DNA of 64,000 nucleotides from JAFRPC01 sp964455425. Its GTDB lineage: Bacteria; Bacillota; Clostridia; Oscillospirales; Oscillospiraceae. The notes below the pieces were generated by a model. That model had not been told where the DNA came from, ran no database searches, and saw only the letters and a list, made by a program, of their open reading frames with translations. Shown here piece by piece: positions 35,963 through 43,840 of this stretch (position 1 is its first letter; each line of letters begins with the position of its first letter). Position numbers and translations under genes: made by a program. Where the stretch lies: positions 6,293-70,292 of the forward strand of contig CAYVWG010000001.1 of assembly GCA_964455425.1 (NCBI GenBank). The letters run 5' to 3'.

Positions 35963-36874
35963 TTATGAAATCCGTGTTGCCCCCAGGAAGAAGGCGATCA
36001 ATACCAACACGGCTGCTTTTCCCACGGTGATCAGCACCCCTCCGACAAAGGAGGTTTTTGCGCCGCAGGTAATATTTTGCTTGGGGCAAACCCCAACGCA
36101 TTTATCGCAGCGGATGCAATCGCCGGCATTTTCTCCCACCCCCAGCGTGTGTCCTACCGGACAAGTTTTTGCGCAGGCGGAGCAGCCTTTTAGGCAGCTA
36201 TCCGTGTCCCGCTTCAGCACGCTCCAGGGCAAGATGGGCAATAGGCGGAACACCGCACCCATGGGACACAAAAATCGACAGAAAAAGCGAGGCTCCAAGG
36301 CCATGCCTACCAAAATCAGCACAAGAAGGATAGTGCCCAGGATATAGCCTCCCAAGCGAAGGTTCAGCGTGGTAAGCATGGAAAATACATCCCAAGGACT
36401 CCAGCCTGTAAGGCTTGCGTATACCCCAAGGGTACAAAGCAAAACAATCGCAAACAGGAGCAAAAACGGGAAATAATTCAGCACCCGGACAAGCGCGCCC
36501 GGCAATCTCGGCCCCTTCTTTTTGGTTTTCTTTCGCACCTTCTCCCTGAGGAAATACACCAAATCGCCCAGTGCCCCAAAGGGACAGGCAAACCCGCAGA
36601 AAAACCGGCCAAACACCATGGTAAACAGGCAAAGGGCCAAAAGCGTCTGCACAAAGCCGGTGAAGGCCAACGGCTGTCCCTGGCCAATGGCGGTAAACAG
36701 CTGCTTAACGCCGGTAAAGGCGGAGGTAAACAACGCCGGAGCCAGCAGGAAAAATACGATCTGTATGGCAGCGCGGAGAATCGCCTTGCGGCTGTTCTCC
36801 CGTTTTCTGCGCTGGGCAGGCGTTAACGGTTGGATTTCCCCCCGCTGCCTTTGGGTTTGTTTGCTATCGATCAT
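35963..36874 (-). CDS. Membrane-bound 4Fe-4S protein (NapH/YccM type)
   Basis: 303 residues with about five membrane spans. Conserved membrane-proximal Cys motifs are CGFACPFGALGD near residue 95 and CRFLCPMGAVF near residue 200. Two ferredoxin clusters follow: CLKGCSACAKTCP and CIRCDKCVGVCP. This family moves electrons between cytosolic carriers or quinols and extracytosolic flavoproteins. It overlaps the FMN-binding gene by 4 bp. Here it is the probable membrane electron conduit of the operon. Confidence 0.9.
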   Translation of the reverse strand: MIDSKQTQRQRGEIQPLTPAQRRKRENSRKAILRAAIQIVFFLLAPALFTSAFTGVKQLFTAIGQGQPLAFTGFVQTLLALCLFTMVFGRFFCGFACPFGALGDLVYFLREKVRKKTKKKGPRLPGALVRVLNYFPFLLLFAIVLLCTLGVYASLTGWSPWDVFSMLTTLNLRLGGYILGTILLVLILVGMALEPRFFCRFLCPMGAVFRLLPILPWSVLKRDTDSCLKGCSACAKTCPVGHTLGVGENAGDCIRCDKCVGVCPKQNITCGAKTSFVGGVLITVGKAAVLVLIAFFLGATRIS

Positions 36875-37356
36875 GCTGCCTCCCCCGCCTGTCTCAGGGC
36901 TTCTTTAACCGCTTCCCGAATACCTGTGGAGCTAAACGTAGCGCCGGTGATCGTATCCACATCCGCCGACTGGGCGCTAAGTATGCGGTCGATCATGCCG
37001 GTTGCTTCGGCAAAATACACCTCGTCCTCTCCATCGTGAGCATCCACGGTGATCTCCGTGATTTGGCCGCCGGACAAGGTCACCGTTACGGTGATTTCCC
37101 CGCCGAAGCCTTGACCAGAGCCGGTATAGCTTCCGTCTGCGTACCGCTGCCCGGCGCCGGTGGCCTCCGTTTGCTGATCCTGTTTCGCCTGCTCGGCCAA
37201 AATTTCCGCGTTATACGCCTCTGCCGCCTGGACTTGCGCCCGGTTTTCCTCGGTTTGCCGCTGCCAAGCCATGGCGCGCACTTGGTACGCAGCGCCCATG
37301 GCCAGGATCAAAACCAAGCATATCCCCCGAAGGATCCACTGCTTTTGTTCCGTCAT
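36871..37356 (-). CDS. Single FMN-binding-domain extracytosolic protein
   Basis: 161 residues. An N-terminal membrane anchor (GICLVLILAMGAAYQV) is followed by a coiled Gln/Glu-rich spacer and one FMN_bind domain: YADGSYTGSGQGFGGEI and the flavinylation site DTITGATFSSTGI near residue 140, where ApbE would attach FMN to Thr. It overlaps the 4Fe-4S gene and lies 11 bp after the four-domain protein gene. Confidence 0.88.
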   Translation of the reverse strand: MTEQKQWILRGICLVLILAMGAAYQVRAMAWQRQTEENRAQVQAAEAYNAEILAEQAKQDQQTEATGAGQRYADGSYTGSGQGFGGEITVTVTLSGGQITEITVDAHDGEDEVYFAEATGMIDRILSAQSADVDTITGATFSSTGIREAVKEALRQAGEAA

Positions 37357-37367
37357 TTTTGCTCCTC

Positions 37368-39104
37368 CTATTGTGTCAGGTCAAGCTGTTCCACAGTCTG
37401 CCCCAACTCGACCCCTCGCATGGCAGCATGCCAGGCAAGCTTGATGCCTTGGGAAGAACAGGTAGCGCCGGATACGGCGTCAATGTCGATTATCCCTTCC
37501 ATCATCTGGGCCTTTAGCCCGCTAAGCGCGCGGTTGAGGAAGCTTAGGTTGGTGCTGTCGGTGTCGGCGGAAACGGAGATCTCCTGCACCGACCGCTGGG
37601 TAACCGTGGTTTGTATGTTATGTTCCACGGTGATCGTCTTTTTTACGGCAATCGTAGCGGTCAGGGTGATGGAATAATCCCAGAAATCCTCATATTTGTC
37701 GGCACTGACCGTTGCGCTGCCGGTGTAGGTTTCGGTAAATTCCTCTACCGTGGGCTTCACGTCCTCCACCGGTGTATCCTCCGGCACGTCGGGAGGATCG
37801 ATATCTTCCGGCACCTGGATTGTCTCCACCGTTTTTCCCAGGGCGACATTTTCCATAGCCGCTTTCCACGCCTCCCGGATGCCTTTGGATGAGCAGGTGG
37901 CCCCGGATATGGCGTCAATGGTGTCTCCGCCGCTAAGCAGCTGCGGCTTTAGCCCGTTAAAGGCCCGGTTAAGATAGGCAAGGTTTGTGGCATCTGTATC
38001 CGCAGTGGCGGAAACATCCGTCACTGTGCGCTCTGTAACAACCGTTTGCAGGCCGTCCTTCACCGTGGTTTCTCTCTTGACAGAAACCGTCACAGTCAAT
38101 GTAAGGGCATAGTCCCAAAAGTCCTCATATTCGTCTGCAAGCACCATGGCTGTGCCAACATATGTTTCCGTGAATACCTCTATCCCTGGGGCCGGAGGAT
38201 CCACCGGCAATACCCCAGGCTCTGTAGGTGTAGGTTCTGTAGGCACAGGCTCTGTAGGCGTAGGTTCCGTGGGCTTCGGCGTAGGCTCTTCCTGCTGGGA
38301 TGCCTTTGCCCCGGACAGGGCATTGGCTACCGCCTGCAAAATGCCATTGGAGCTGTAGGTTGCGCCGGACACCGCGTCCACATTGGGGCTTTGGGCCTGC
38401 AAAATGGCGGAGATCACCGCCTTGGCCTTAGCAAAATAGGAGGCGGTTTCACCAGGCGCGGACAACACGGAAACATCCGTGATTTTGCCGCCGGAAATGG
38501 TCACCTGCATGGTAATTGTGCCACCAAAGCCTTGGGCAGAGCCGGTATATACGCCGTCTTTATACCCGCCTGTCGGCTCCTGGTAGGTAACCTGGGTGGG
38601 GGCGCTCCCCCCGCCGGAGGCCGTGGTTTTTGCCTGGGTCAGATTGTCCATTTCCCCGGTAAGGGCATTTCTCACCGCAGCCTTAATGCCGTTGGAGCTA
38701 TAGGTAGCCCCGGAAATCCCATCGACCTCCCAGGTTTGGGCAGCAAGGATAAGATCAATAACGCCCTTGGCCCGGGTAAAAAACTGGGCGGTTTCTCCCG
38801 GGGCGGAAAGGATGTCAATTTTGGTGATCTGCCCATTTTCCACAGTCACAGACACCTTGATCTGCCCGCCATAGCCGGTGCCGGTGCCGGTATAGACGCC
38901 GTCCGGATAGTCCCCTTCCGCCTGCGGAAGGGCATCTTCCGTTTCCCCTGACGGCGTAGTTTCTGCCGCAAGGGCAGCGGGGACAAGCTCCAACCGCGCG
39001 GGAATTTCCATCAGGCTGGGCGCGGTTGCGCAACCAAGAATCAACGCGCCCACTACCAGCGCAGGCAGCAGCGGCTGAAGCAACCCTTTTATTTTTGCTT
39101 TCAC
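37368..39104 (-). CDS. Four-domain FMN-binding surface protein
   Basis: 578 residues. GTG 39104 has GGGAGGA upstream; a longer start overlaps the Gx transporter gene. The N terminus has a signal with a lipobox-like ILGC (Cys 25). It contains four FMN_bind domains, each with an S-G-A-T flavinylation motif, at residues about 131-134, 246-249, 400-403 and 545-548. Domains 1 and 2 have TYSSNG after the motif; domains 3 and 4 have TCSS and a longer form. A Pro-Thr-Glu linker (about 272-298) separates the pairs. It should carry up to four covalent FMNs, like a flavin wire; that is inference from motifs. Confidence 0.9.
   Translation of the reverse strand: MKAKIKGLLQPLLPALVVGALILGCATAPSLMEIPARLELVPAALAAETTPSGETEDALPQAEGDYPDGVYTGTGTGYGGQIKVSVTVENGQITKIDILSAPGETAQFFTRAKGVIDLILAAQTWEVDGISGATYSSNGIKAAVRNALTGEMDNLTQAKTTASGGGSAPTQVTYQEPTGGYKDGVYTGSAQGFGGTITMQVTISGGKITDVSVLSAPGETASYFAKAKAVISAILQAQSPNVDAVSGATYSSNGILQAVANALSGAKASQQEEPTPKPTEPTPTEPVPTEPTPTEPGVLPVDPPAPGIEVFTETYVGTAMVLADEYEDFWDYALTLTVTVSVKRETTVKDGLQTVVTERTVTDVSATADTDATNLAYLNRAFNGLKPQLLSGGDTIDAISGATCSSKGIREAWKAAMENVALGKTVETIQVPEDIDPPDVPEDTPVEDVKPTVEEFTETYTGSATVSADKYEDFWDYSITLTATIAVKKTITVEHNIQTTVTQRSVQEISVSADTDSTNLSFLNRALSGLKAQMMEGIIDIDAVSGATCSSQGIKLAWHAAMRGVELGQTVEQLDLTQ
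38218..38285 (-). repeat. Short tandem repeats coding a Pro-Thr-Glu linker
   Basis: About 18-bp units (variants of GGCTCTGTAGGTGTAGGT on the plus strand) repeated four times encode PTEPTPTEP-type repeats between FMN_bind domains 2 and 3. Such linkers often vary in copy number between strains. Confidence 0.7.
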
Positions 39105-39105
39105 T

Positions 39106-39615
39106 TTACTTTCCTCCCACAAAATTGGCGTCTTTTAAGCGGATATAAAGAAATTGTGCCGCAAGGCCGGTAAGCGTTCCGGTGATTAGCCCGGAGATCA
39201 TCAGCACCGGCGCGTAATACCATACGGTGCCGGTACCCATTACCACCGTTGCCGCAAGCAGCTGCCCCACGTTATGGGCCATGGCCCCAAGGATACTGAC
39301 CACCCAAATCTGCTTGGCCGTGACCAGCCGCCGAAACAGCAGCGAGACCAGAAAGCACAGAAACCCGCCGCTAAGACTGTAAATGAGCGACATCATTGAC
39401 CCGGAAAACAGGCTGCCAAGCAAAATACGGGCAAGCAGGATCATGGCCGTCTCCCCTGAGCCTAGGGTAAACATGGCCCACACGGTGACAATATTGGCCA
39501 ATCCCAGCTTCATGCCAGGAATCGGCGCCAACGCCGGGATCCGTGCCTCTACGATAAAAATGGTTAACGCAATGGTTGTTAAAAGCGCCATGCGGGTAAG
39601 ACGTTTTACCTTCAT
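39106..39615 (-). CDS. Gx transporter family membrane protein
   Basis: 169 residues and about five membrane spans: TRMALLTTIALTIFIVEA, PIPGMKLGLANIVTVWAMF, ILLGSLFSGSMMSLIYSLSGG and GAMAHNVGQLLAA. This family (also annotated as heptaprenyl diphosphate synthase component I) travels with ApbE, NusG-II and FMN_bind genes. The transported substrate is unproven; a flavin or quinone-related role is plausible. Confidence 0.85.
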   Translation of the reverse strand: MKVKRLTRMALLTTIALTIFIVEARIPALAPIPGMKLGLANIVTVWAMFTLGSGETAMILLARILLGSLFSGSMMSLIYSLSGGFLCFLVSLLFRRLVTAKQIWVVSILGAMAHNVGQLLAATVVMGTGTVWYYAPVLMISGLITGTLTGLAAQFLYIRLKDANFVGGK

Positions 39616-39624
39616 CTTGATCTC

Positions 39625-40008
39625 CTATCCAACAACGGCGTCGATTGGCGAACCATCGACCTGGGGGGTATTTTCCATCTGAATGGACAGCTTAGCCGGC
39701 AGGCAAACGATGGGCCGCAGCCCGTTGGAGATCCAGCCGGTATCCACGCACACCTGATCCGGGCAGTTGGCCTCGGCAATCCGGATGCGGCCAGGCTCCA
39801 CCTCAACTAGATTTTCATGGCCGTGGCTGTCAGTTATGGAAAAGCTATAGCTTTCCGTTACATCTGACAGATCTATGGAGCAGATACATTGCCCATCCTG
39901 ATATATATTGGCAATGTGGCCGGTTTTCTGACGCATTAGCAGCCACGCTGCGCAAAGAAGCAAGACAAAAAGCGCCAGAAAGCAGAGAATCCAGGTTTTA
40001 GTCTTCAT
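39625..40008 (-). CDS. NusG domain II-containing membrane-anchored protein
   Basis: 127 residues: one N-terminal membrane helix (WILCFLALFVLLLCAAWLLM) and an extracytosolic NusG-II domain with the conserved EANCPDQVCVDTGWI and IVCLPAKLSI segments (two to three Cys). Proteins of this family accompany flavin-based extracellular electron transfer genes. It overlaps the apbE stop by 11 bp. Confidence 0.88.
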   Translation of the reverse strand: MKTKTWILCFLALFVLLLCAAWLLMRQKTGHIANIYQDGQCICSIDLSDVTESYSFSITDSHGHENLVEVEPGRIRIAEANCPDQVCVDTGWISNGLRPIVCLPAKLSIQMENTPQVDGSPIDAVVG

Positions 40009-41122
40009 AGGGAACCACCGTCAACTCGGCATTCTCGTAGGCGCCGATGGGCGTAAATTGCTCCGCTGCCCCTTCCGACACATACAAGCTGCCGTCCTCC
40101 GCGATCAGCACAAATTCAAAGCCGCCTTCCGCTCGCCAATATGCCACAGCGTCCTCCAGGCCCATAACAAACAGCGCCGTGCTAAGCCCGTCGCCCAAAA
40201 ACGCCTCCTCTGACAGCACCGTTACGGAGATCAGCCCATTTTTCGCCGGAGTTCCTGTTTTAGGATCCAAAATGTGCCAATAAATTTCGCCGTCTTCCCC
40301 TTCAAAAAAGCGCTCATAGCCGCCGGTGGTATCGATGGCTCCTTCACCGATCTCCAGAACACCGGCAAGGGCAGACGTGTCTTGGGGATCTTGAATGGCA
40401 ATGCGCCAGTTGCTGCCATCAGGCTTAACGCCCACTGTGCGGATCGTGCTGGAGCCAAGGTTCAATAAGGCAGACTCCACGCCCCGTTCCTTTAGCAGCG
40501 CTGCGGACAGATCGCCGGCATAGCCCTTGGCCACCGCGCCCATATCCAGCTCTGCAGAGAGGGGAAGCTGCACCGTTTGCGATGCCGGATCTAGCTGAAC
40601 CTGGCGGTCGTCCACAAAGGCGAGCAGCTGGTCCAGCTCCTCCTTGGAGGGGATTTGATATTCTCCTGTTGTAAAGCCCCACGCCCGGGACACAGGATAA
40701 ATGGTCATATCCAGCGCTTCACCTACAGAGGCGGAAAGCGCCAGGGATTTTTCCAGCAGCGTGTAGGTCTGGGGGGAAACGGAAACGGCCTGCCCCTGGC
40801 TATGGTTTAGGGCATAAATTTCGCTGCTTTCCTCCGTCACAGAAAGAAGGCCGTCCAACTGCTGCAGCAAACCGGACACCTCCGACAGCGCCTGCTGCCC
40901 GTTAGGGCCGTAGGCGGTAAGCTCCATATAGGTGTCCATGGCAAACACTTGAGCGTCAAAGGCGGCGTCTGCGGCAACCTCTTGGGTATCTGATGGAGCA
41001 AAATCCTCCGATACAGCTTCCACTGGCTCAGCTTGACCGCCTGAGGCATTGGAAGATACACCGGAAGCGCAACCCGATAGCAATAGGCAAAGCGCAAGGC
41101 AGTACAGATATTTTCGTTTCAT
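39998..41122 (-). CDS. apbE: FAD:protein FMN transferase (lipoprotein)
   Basis: About 374 residues. ATG 41122 follows GAGGGG; M1 at 41140 is the weaker option. Lipobox LLSGC (Cys 18) indicates surface anchoring. Core motifs: VFAMDTYMELTAYG, DMGAVAKGYAGD, IDTTGGYERFF and HILDPKTGTPAKNGL (Mg/FAD site). It attaches FMN to the Thr/Ser of [S/T]GAT motifs; five such motifs lie in the two downstream FMN_bind proteins. Confidence 0.95.
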   Translation of the reverse strand: MKRKYLYCLALCLLLSGCASGVSSNASGGQAEPVEAVSEDFAPSDTQEVAADAAFDAQVFAMDTYMELTAYGPNGQQALSEVSGLLQQLDGLLSVTEESSEIYALNHSQGQAVSVSPQTYTLLEKSLALSASVGEALDMTIYPVSRAWGFTTGEYQIPSKEELDQLLAFVDDRQVQLDPASQTVQLPLSAELDMGAVAKGYAGDLSAALLKERGVESALLNLGSSTIRTVGVKPDGSNWRIAIQDPQDTSALAGVLEIGEGAIDTTGGYERFFEGEDGEIYWHILDPKTGTPAKNGLISVTVLSEEAFLGDGLSTALFVMGLEDAVAYWRAEGGFEFVLIAEDGSLYVSEGAAEQFTPIGAYENAELTVVPYED

Positions 41123-41142
41123 GGATACCCCTCTTTTCATTG

Positions 41143-41179
41143 GGGCTGCCCCACGTTTAGGATGGGGCAGCCCTTTTTT
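41143..41179. terminator. GC-rich hairpin between the SLH and apbE genes
   Basis: GGGCTGCCCCA and TGGGGCAGCCC form a perfect 11-bp stem with a 9-nt loop. T6 follows on the plus strand, where no gene needs a terminator. On the minus strand (the operon direction) no T run follows, so it may partly attenuate or protect the mRNA rather than end transcription. Confidence 0.5.
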
Positions 41180-41231
41180 GTTGATCTTATACCATCACTG
41201 CTGAAATGTCAAAGACTTTCGGCAAATTCAG

Positions 41232-42860
41232 TCATTCGCTCAGCGTCACATTGATGGTGGCAAAATTATCGCTGCCAATTGCGGCGGAGATAACGCCGCC
41301 TTCACCAGCTTCCGTCATTTTCGCCACATCCAAAGCAACGGTTTCGGCAACCGCGCCGGAATACACCTCAACCTTGGTGGCTTCACGGCCAGAGCCGATG
41401 GTATATGTCACGGTCAAAACTGCATTTTCCAGGCCTTCCGGCAGCTGGTTCAGGGTCAGGACGCTCTGATCGGCGGCTACCGTGCCGCTAACTGTGCCGG
41501 TATAGATGGGCTTGATGTAAATGCCGGCAAATTCATACACATACACCCCATCGGGCATAATGTAGGTGATCTTTGTGACCGTCTCTCCTTCCAGCTTATC
41601 CAGCTCTGCTACGTTGTCCCACTGGGTGATGTGGGTGTTGTGAGTGTTGTCCTTGCTGACATTGAAGGAAACCTCATAGGGCTGCACCCAAATGCTCTGC
41701 AGGTATTCCATACCAACCTTCAAACCGGAGGCGGTTTCCAAAATAATGCCCTGGATATAGGAGTTTACCGGGAAGTTGTCATCACGGGAGTTGCGCAGAA
41801 TCGATACGCCCTCCGGATCGGTCACATTGATCTGGTAGTCGCCCCAAACCGAGCCGGTTTGCAGCTCCGCCGTGGCGTTGGTAATGGTCTGCACCACATT
41901 GTATTGCGTGGCGGAATAGGCCGCCTTGCCGTTGGAAACCGTCACAAGCTTATACTGGGCGGGTTCCTCTTCCAACACGGTGAAGGTGGGGTTGATGGCC
42001 GTGTAGGCCTCCACGTCGGAAGCGGCCACGGCTACATTGACATTCTGGACGCCCAGAATATGGTAGCCGTCTGCGTTGGTCTCAGCGTCTACAAAATCGG
42101 TGTAGGCGTTTTTTAAGGTACCGTACTTGGTGTTGGTGGCGGAGGTAATTGCGTCATAGGCATCCGTGCTGGACACATCCCCTGCGTAGAACTCTCCGTA
42201 GGTCAGTGTGGCAGTGCCATACACCAGGTCTCCCACCGCTATGGACTGGCTGCGATACAGGAAGGTCACAATTTCCGCTCTGGTGCAGGTGTTGTTCGGA
42301 GCAAAGATAGTGGCGGAGGTTCCCTTGGTGATGCCGTTTTCTACCGCCCAAAGCATGGCGTCATAGTAGTAGGCGCCAGCCTGCACATCGGTAAAGGCGC
42401 TCTCTGTGCCGATGGGTTCAGGGGTTCCCTTGGCCCTGTGCAGGAAGGTAACCACCTCTGCTCTGGTGCAGGTGTTGTTCGGGGTAAAGTTAGTGGCGGA
42501 GGTTCCCTTGGTGATGCCATTTTCTACTGCCCAAAGCATGGCATCATAGTAGTAGGCGCCAGCCTGCACATCGGTAAAGGCGCTCTGCGTGTCGCTCGGC
42601 GCCGGGCTGCCCTGGGCACGCCAAAGGAAGGTAACAACCTCAGCGCGGGTACAGGTGACATCCGGGCTAAATGTGGTTTCGCTGGTGCCCTTAGTAATGT
42701 TGTTTTCTACTGCCCATGCAACCGCCTGCGCGTAGTAGCCATTGGTAGGCACATCCGTGAACGGCGCCACAAAGGCGTCATCTGCCGCAAACACGGCAGG
42801 CGCTAAGCTCAGCATCATGGCAAAAACCAGCAGCAGGCTCAGCAAACGTTTTGTTTTCAT
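41232..42860 (-). CDS. SLH-domain surface protein with Tp47-like C-terminal region
   Basis: 542 residues. Signal peptide 1-25 (APAVFA/ADD). Three S-layer homology domains at about 33-80, 93-140 and 153-200; the second and third are near-identical. From about residue 210 the sequence VYGTATLTYGEFYAGDV...YDAITSATNTKYG matches the layout of the Treponema 47-kDa antigen Tp47 (HYGYATLSYADYWAGEL...FDAVSRAT), followed by beta-sandwich segments. It would be held on secondary cell wall polymer by the SLH repeats. As first gene of the flavin unit it may dock or sense a ligand; function is unknown. The Tp47 resemblance is by eye. Confidence 0.85.
   Translation of the reverse strand: MKTKRLLSLLLVFAMMLSLAPAVFAADDAFVAPFTDVPTNGYYAQAVAWAVENNITKGTSETTFSPDVTCTRAEVVTFLWRAQGSPAPSDTQSAFTDVQAGAYYYDAMLWAVENGITKGTSATNFTPNNTCTRAEVVTFLHRAKGTPEPIGTESAFTDVQAGAYYYDAMLWAVENGITKGTSATIFAPNNTCTRAEIVTFLYRSQSIAVGDLVYGTATLTYGEFYAGDVSSTDAYDAITSATNTKYGTLKNAYTDFVDAETNADGYHILGVQNVNVAVAASDVEAYTAINPTFTVLEEEPAQYKLVTVSNGKAAYSATQYNVVQTITNATAELQTGSVWGDYQINVTDPEGVSILRNSRDDNFPVNSYIQGIILETASGLKVGMEYLQSIWVQPYEVSFNVSKDNTHNTHITQWDNVAELDKLEGETVTKITYIMPDGVYVYEFAGIYIKPIYTGTVSGTVAADQSVLTLNQLPEGLENAVLTVTYTIGSGREATKVEVYSGAVAETVALDVAKMTEAGEGGVISAAIGSDNFATINVTLSE
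42239..42598 (-). repeat. Two 180-bp tandem repeats encoding SLH domains 2 and 3
   Basis: Blocks 180 bp apart are almost identical over their length (for example near 42358-42404 and 42538-42584), giving protein repeats that both start TDVQAGAYYYDAMLWAVE. The first SLH domain is diverged, so this is a recent duplication or is kept uniform by conversion. Confidence 0.8.
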
Positions 42861-42881
42861 TCGTACACCTCTTCATCAAGA

Positions 42882-42930
42882 TTAGTTAGCATAAACTAAC
42901 CCATGGTCAAAAAAGTTAGCGGCCGCTAAC
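42882..42930 (-). promoter_or_regulatory. Two palindromic operator-like sites, 30 bp apart
   Basis: GTTAGCGGCCGCTAAC at 42915-42930 is a perfect 16-bp palindrome. GTTAGCATAAACTAAC at 42885-42900 shares the GTTAG-N6-CTAAC arms and also reads TTAGTT-N6-AACTAA. Their centres are exactly 30 bp apart and lie just downstream of the start site expected from the promoter at 42938. TTAG...CTAA arms resemble DtxR/IdeR-type metal repressor boxes. Confidence 0.65.
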
Positions 42931-42937
42931 CTCGGGT

Positions 42938-42966
42938 ATTATATCAAGGGAGGGTAAGGATGTCAA
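42938..42966 (-). promoter_or_regulatory. Consensus sigma-A promoter of the flavin operon
   Basis: On the minus strand TTGACA, 17 bp, TATAAT: perfect. No other strong promoter was seen before the stop at 35963, so it may drive all seven genes. Confidence 0.85.
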
Positions 42967-42993
42967 GGGAATTTTTGCCTAAAACAAAACTAG

Positions 42994-43061
42994 GATCAGG
43001 CAAGCGCCTGCTCAGCATGTCAAAAGGTCTTTTGACATGCTGAGCAAACCATCGCCTGATC
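42994..43061 (-). terminator. Large terminator hairpin after rnc
   Basis: A 17-bp stem (GCTCAGCATGTCAAAAG) with only a 2-nt gap lies inside an outer GATCAGGC/GCCTGATC stem. On the minus strand TAGTTTTGTTTTAGG follows. Confidence 0.75.
43041..43056. repeat. Intergenic 16-mer, copy 1
   Basis: TGAGCAAACCATCGCC, in the 3' arm of the rnc terminator. An identical copy lies at 48675-48690 in another hairpin. Confidence 0.6.
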
Positions 43062-43154
43062 TCCAAAATTTCGTTTGCCCCTTGCTTGTGAAGAGGCAAT
43101 CTTCTGTTTTTGCATAAAAGCGACCATGATGGCCATGAGCCTTAAGCCGGCTCC

Positions 43155-43838
43155 CTACAAATCCCCGGGAAACATGGCAGTAATTGCCATTTGGGCCGCT
43201 GCCTGCTCGGCCCGCTTTTTGCTGGTGCCCTGCCCAGTGCCTACGGTGCGGCCGTTTAGCTCCACCGCTACAGCAAAGCGCTTATCGTGGTCAGGGCCGC
43301 TGACGCCGGTAAGCGAATACACCAGGGTCTGGTTTTTCTGCCGCTGCACCAACTCCTGGAGTTTGGTTTTATAGTCCACATTATCTCGCACCCGCTGCTC
43401 CACATCCACCAGCACAAAGCGATAGATAAATTCCTTAGCATGAGGAAACCCGCCGTCCAAATAAATAGCGGCAATTATGGCCTCCATCACATCCGCAACG
43501 ATGGAGGACCTGCCACGGCCGCCTCCCGCTTCCTCCCCATGTCCCAGAAGAAGATACGCGCCCAGATTCAGCCTTTCGGCAGACAGCGCTAAGCTTTTTT
43601 CGCAAACCAGTTCCGCCCGCAAGCGAGTCAGCCGTCCCTCCAGCAGGCCGGGGAAGGTGGAATACAGAAAATCCGCCGTGACAAACCCCAATATGGAATC
43701 TCCCAAAAACTCTAACCGCTCATAGCTCTTAAGGCCGTCCTTAAACACCTCGTTGGCATAGGAGCTGTGGGACAGGGCGGTACGCAGCAAAGCCCGATTT
43801 TGAAAATGATAGCCTATTTTTTGCTCTAATTCGATCAT
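43155..43838 (-). CDS. rnc: Ribonuclease III
   Basis: 227 residues. ATG 43838 has AAAGGAG upstream; the open frame to 43895 runs into plsX. N-terminal endonuclease domain with the signature ERLEFLGDSILGFV (about 37-50) and the second acidic pair in VADVMEAIIAAIYLDGG; C-terminal double-stranded RNA-binding domain TKLQELVQRQKN...KKRAEQAAAQMAI. Processes rRNA and structured mRNAs. It lies 2 bp after plsX. Confidence 0.96.
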   Translation of the reverse strand: MIELEQKIGYHFQNRALLRTALSHSSYANEVFKDGLKSYERLEFLGDSILGFVTADFLYSTFPGLLEGRLTRLRAELVCEKSLALSAERLNLGAYLLLGHGEEAGGGRGRSSIVADVMEAIIAAIYLDGGFPHAKEFIYRFVLVDVEQRVRDNVDYKTKLQELVQRQKNQTLVYSLTGVSGPDHDKRFAVAVELNGRTVGTGQGTSKKRAEQAAAQMAITAMFPGDL

Positions 43839-43840
43839 GC

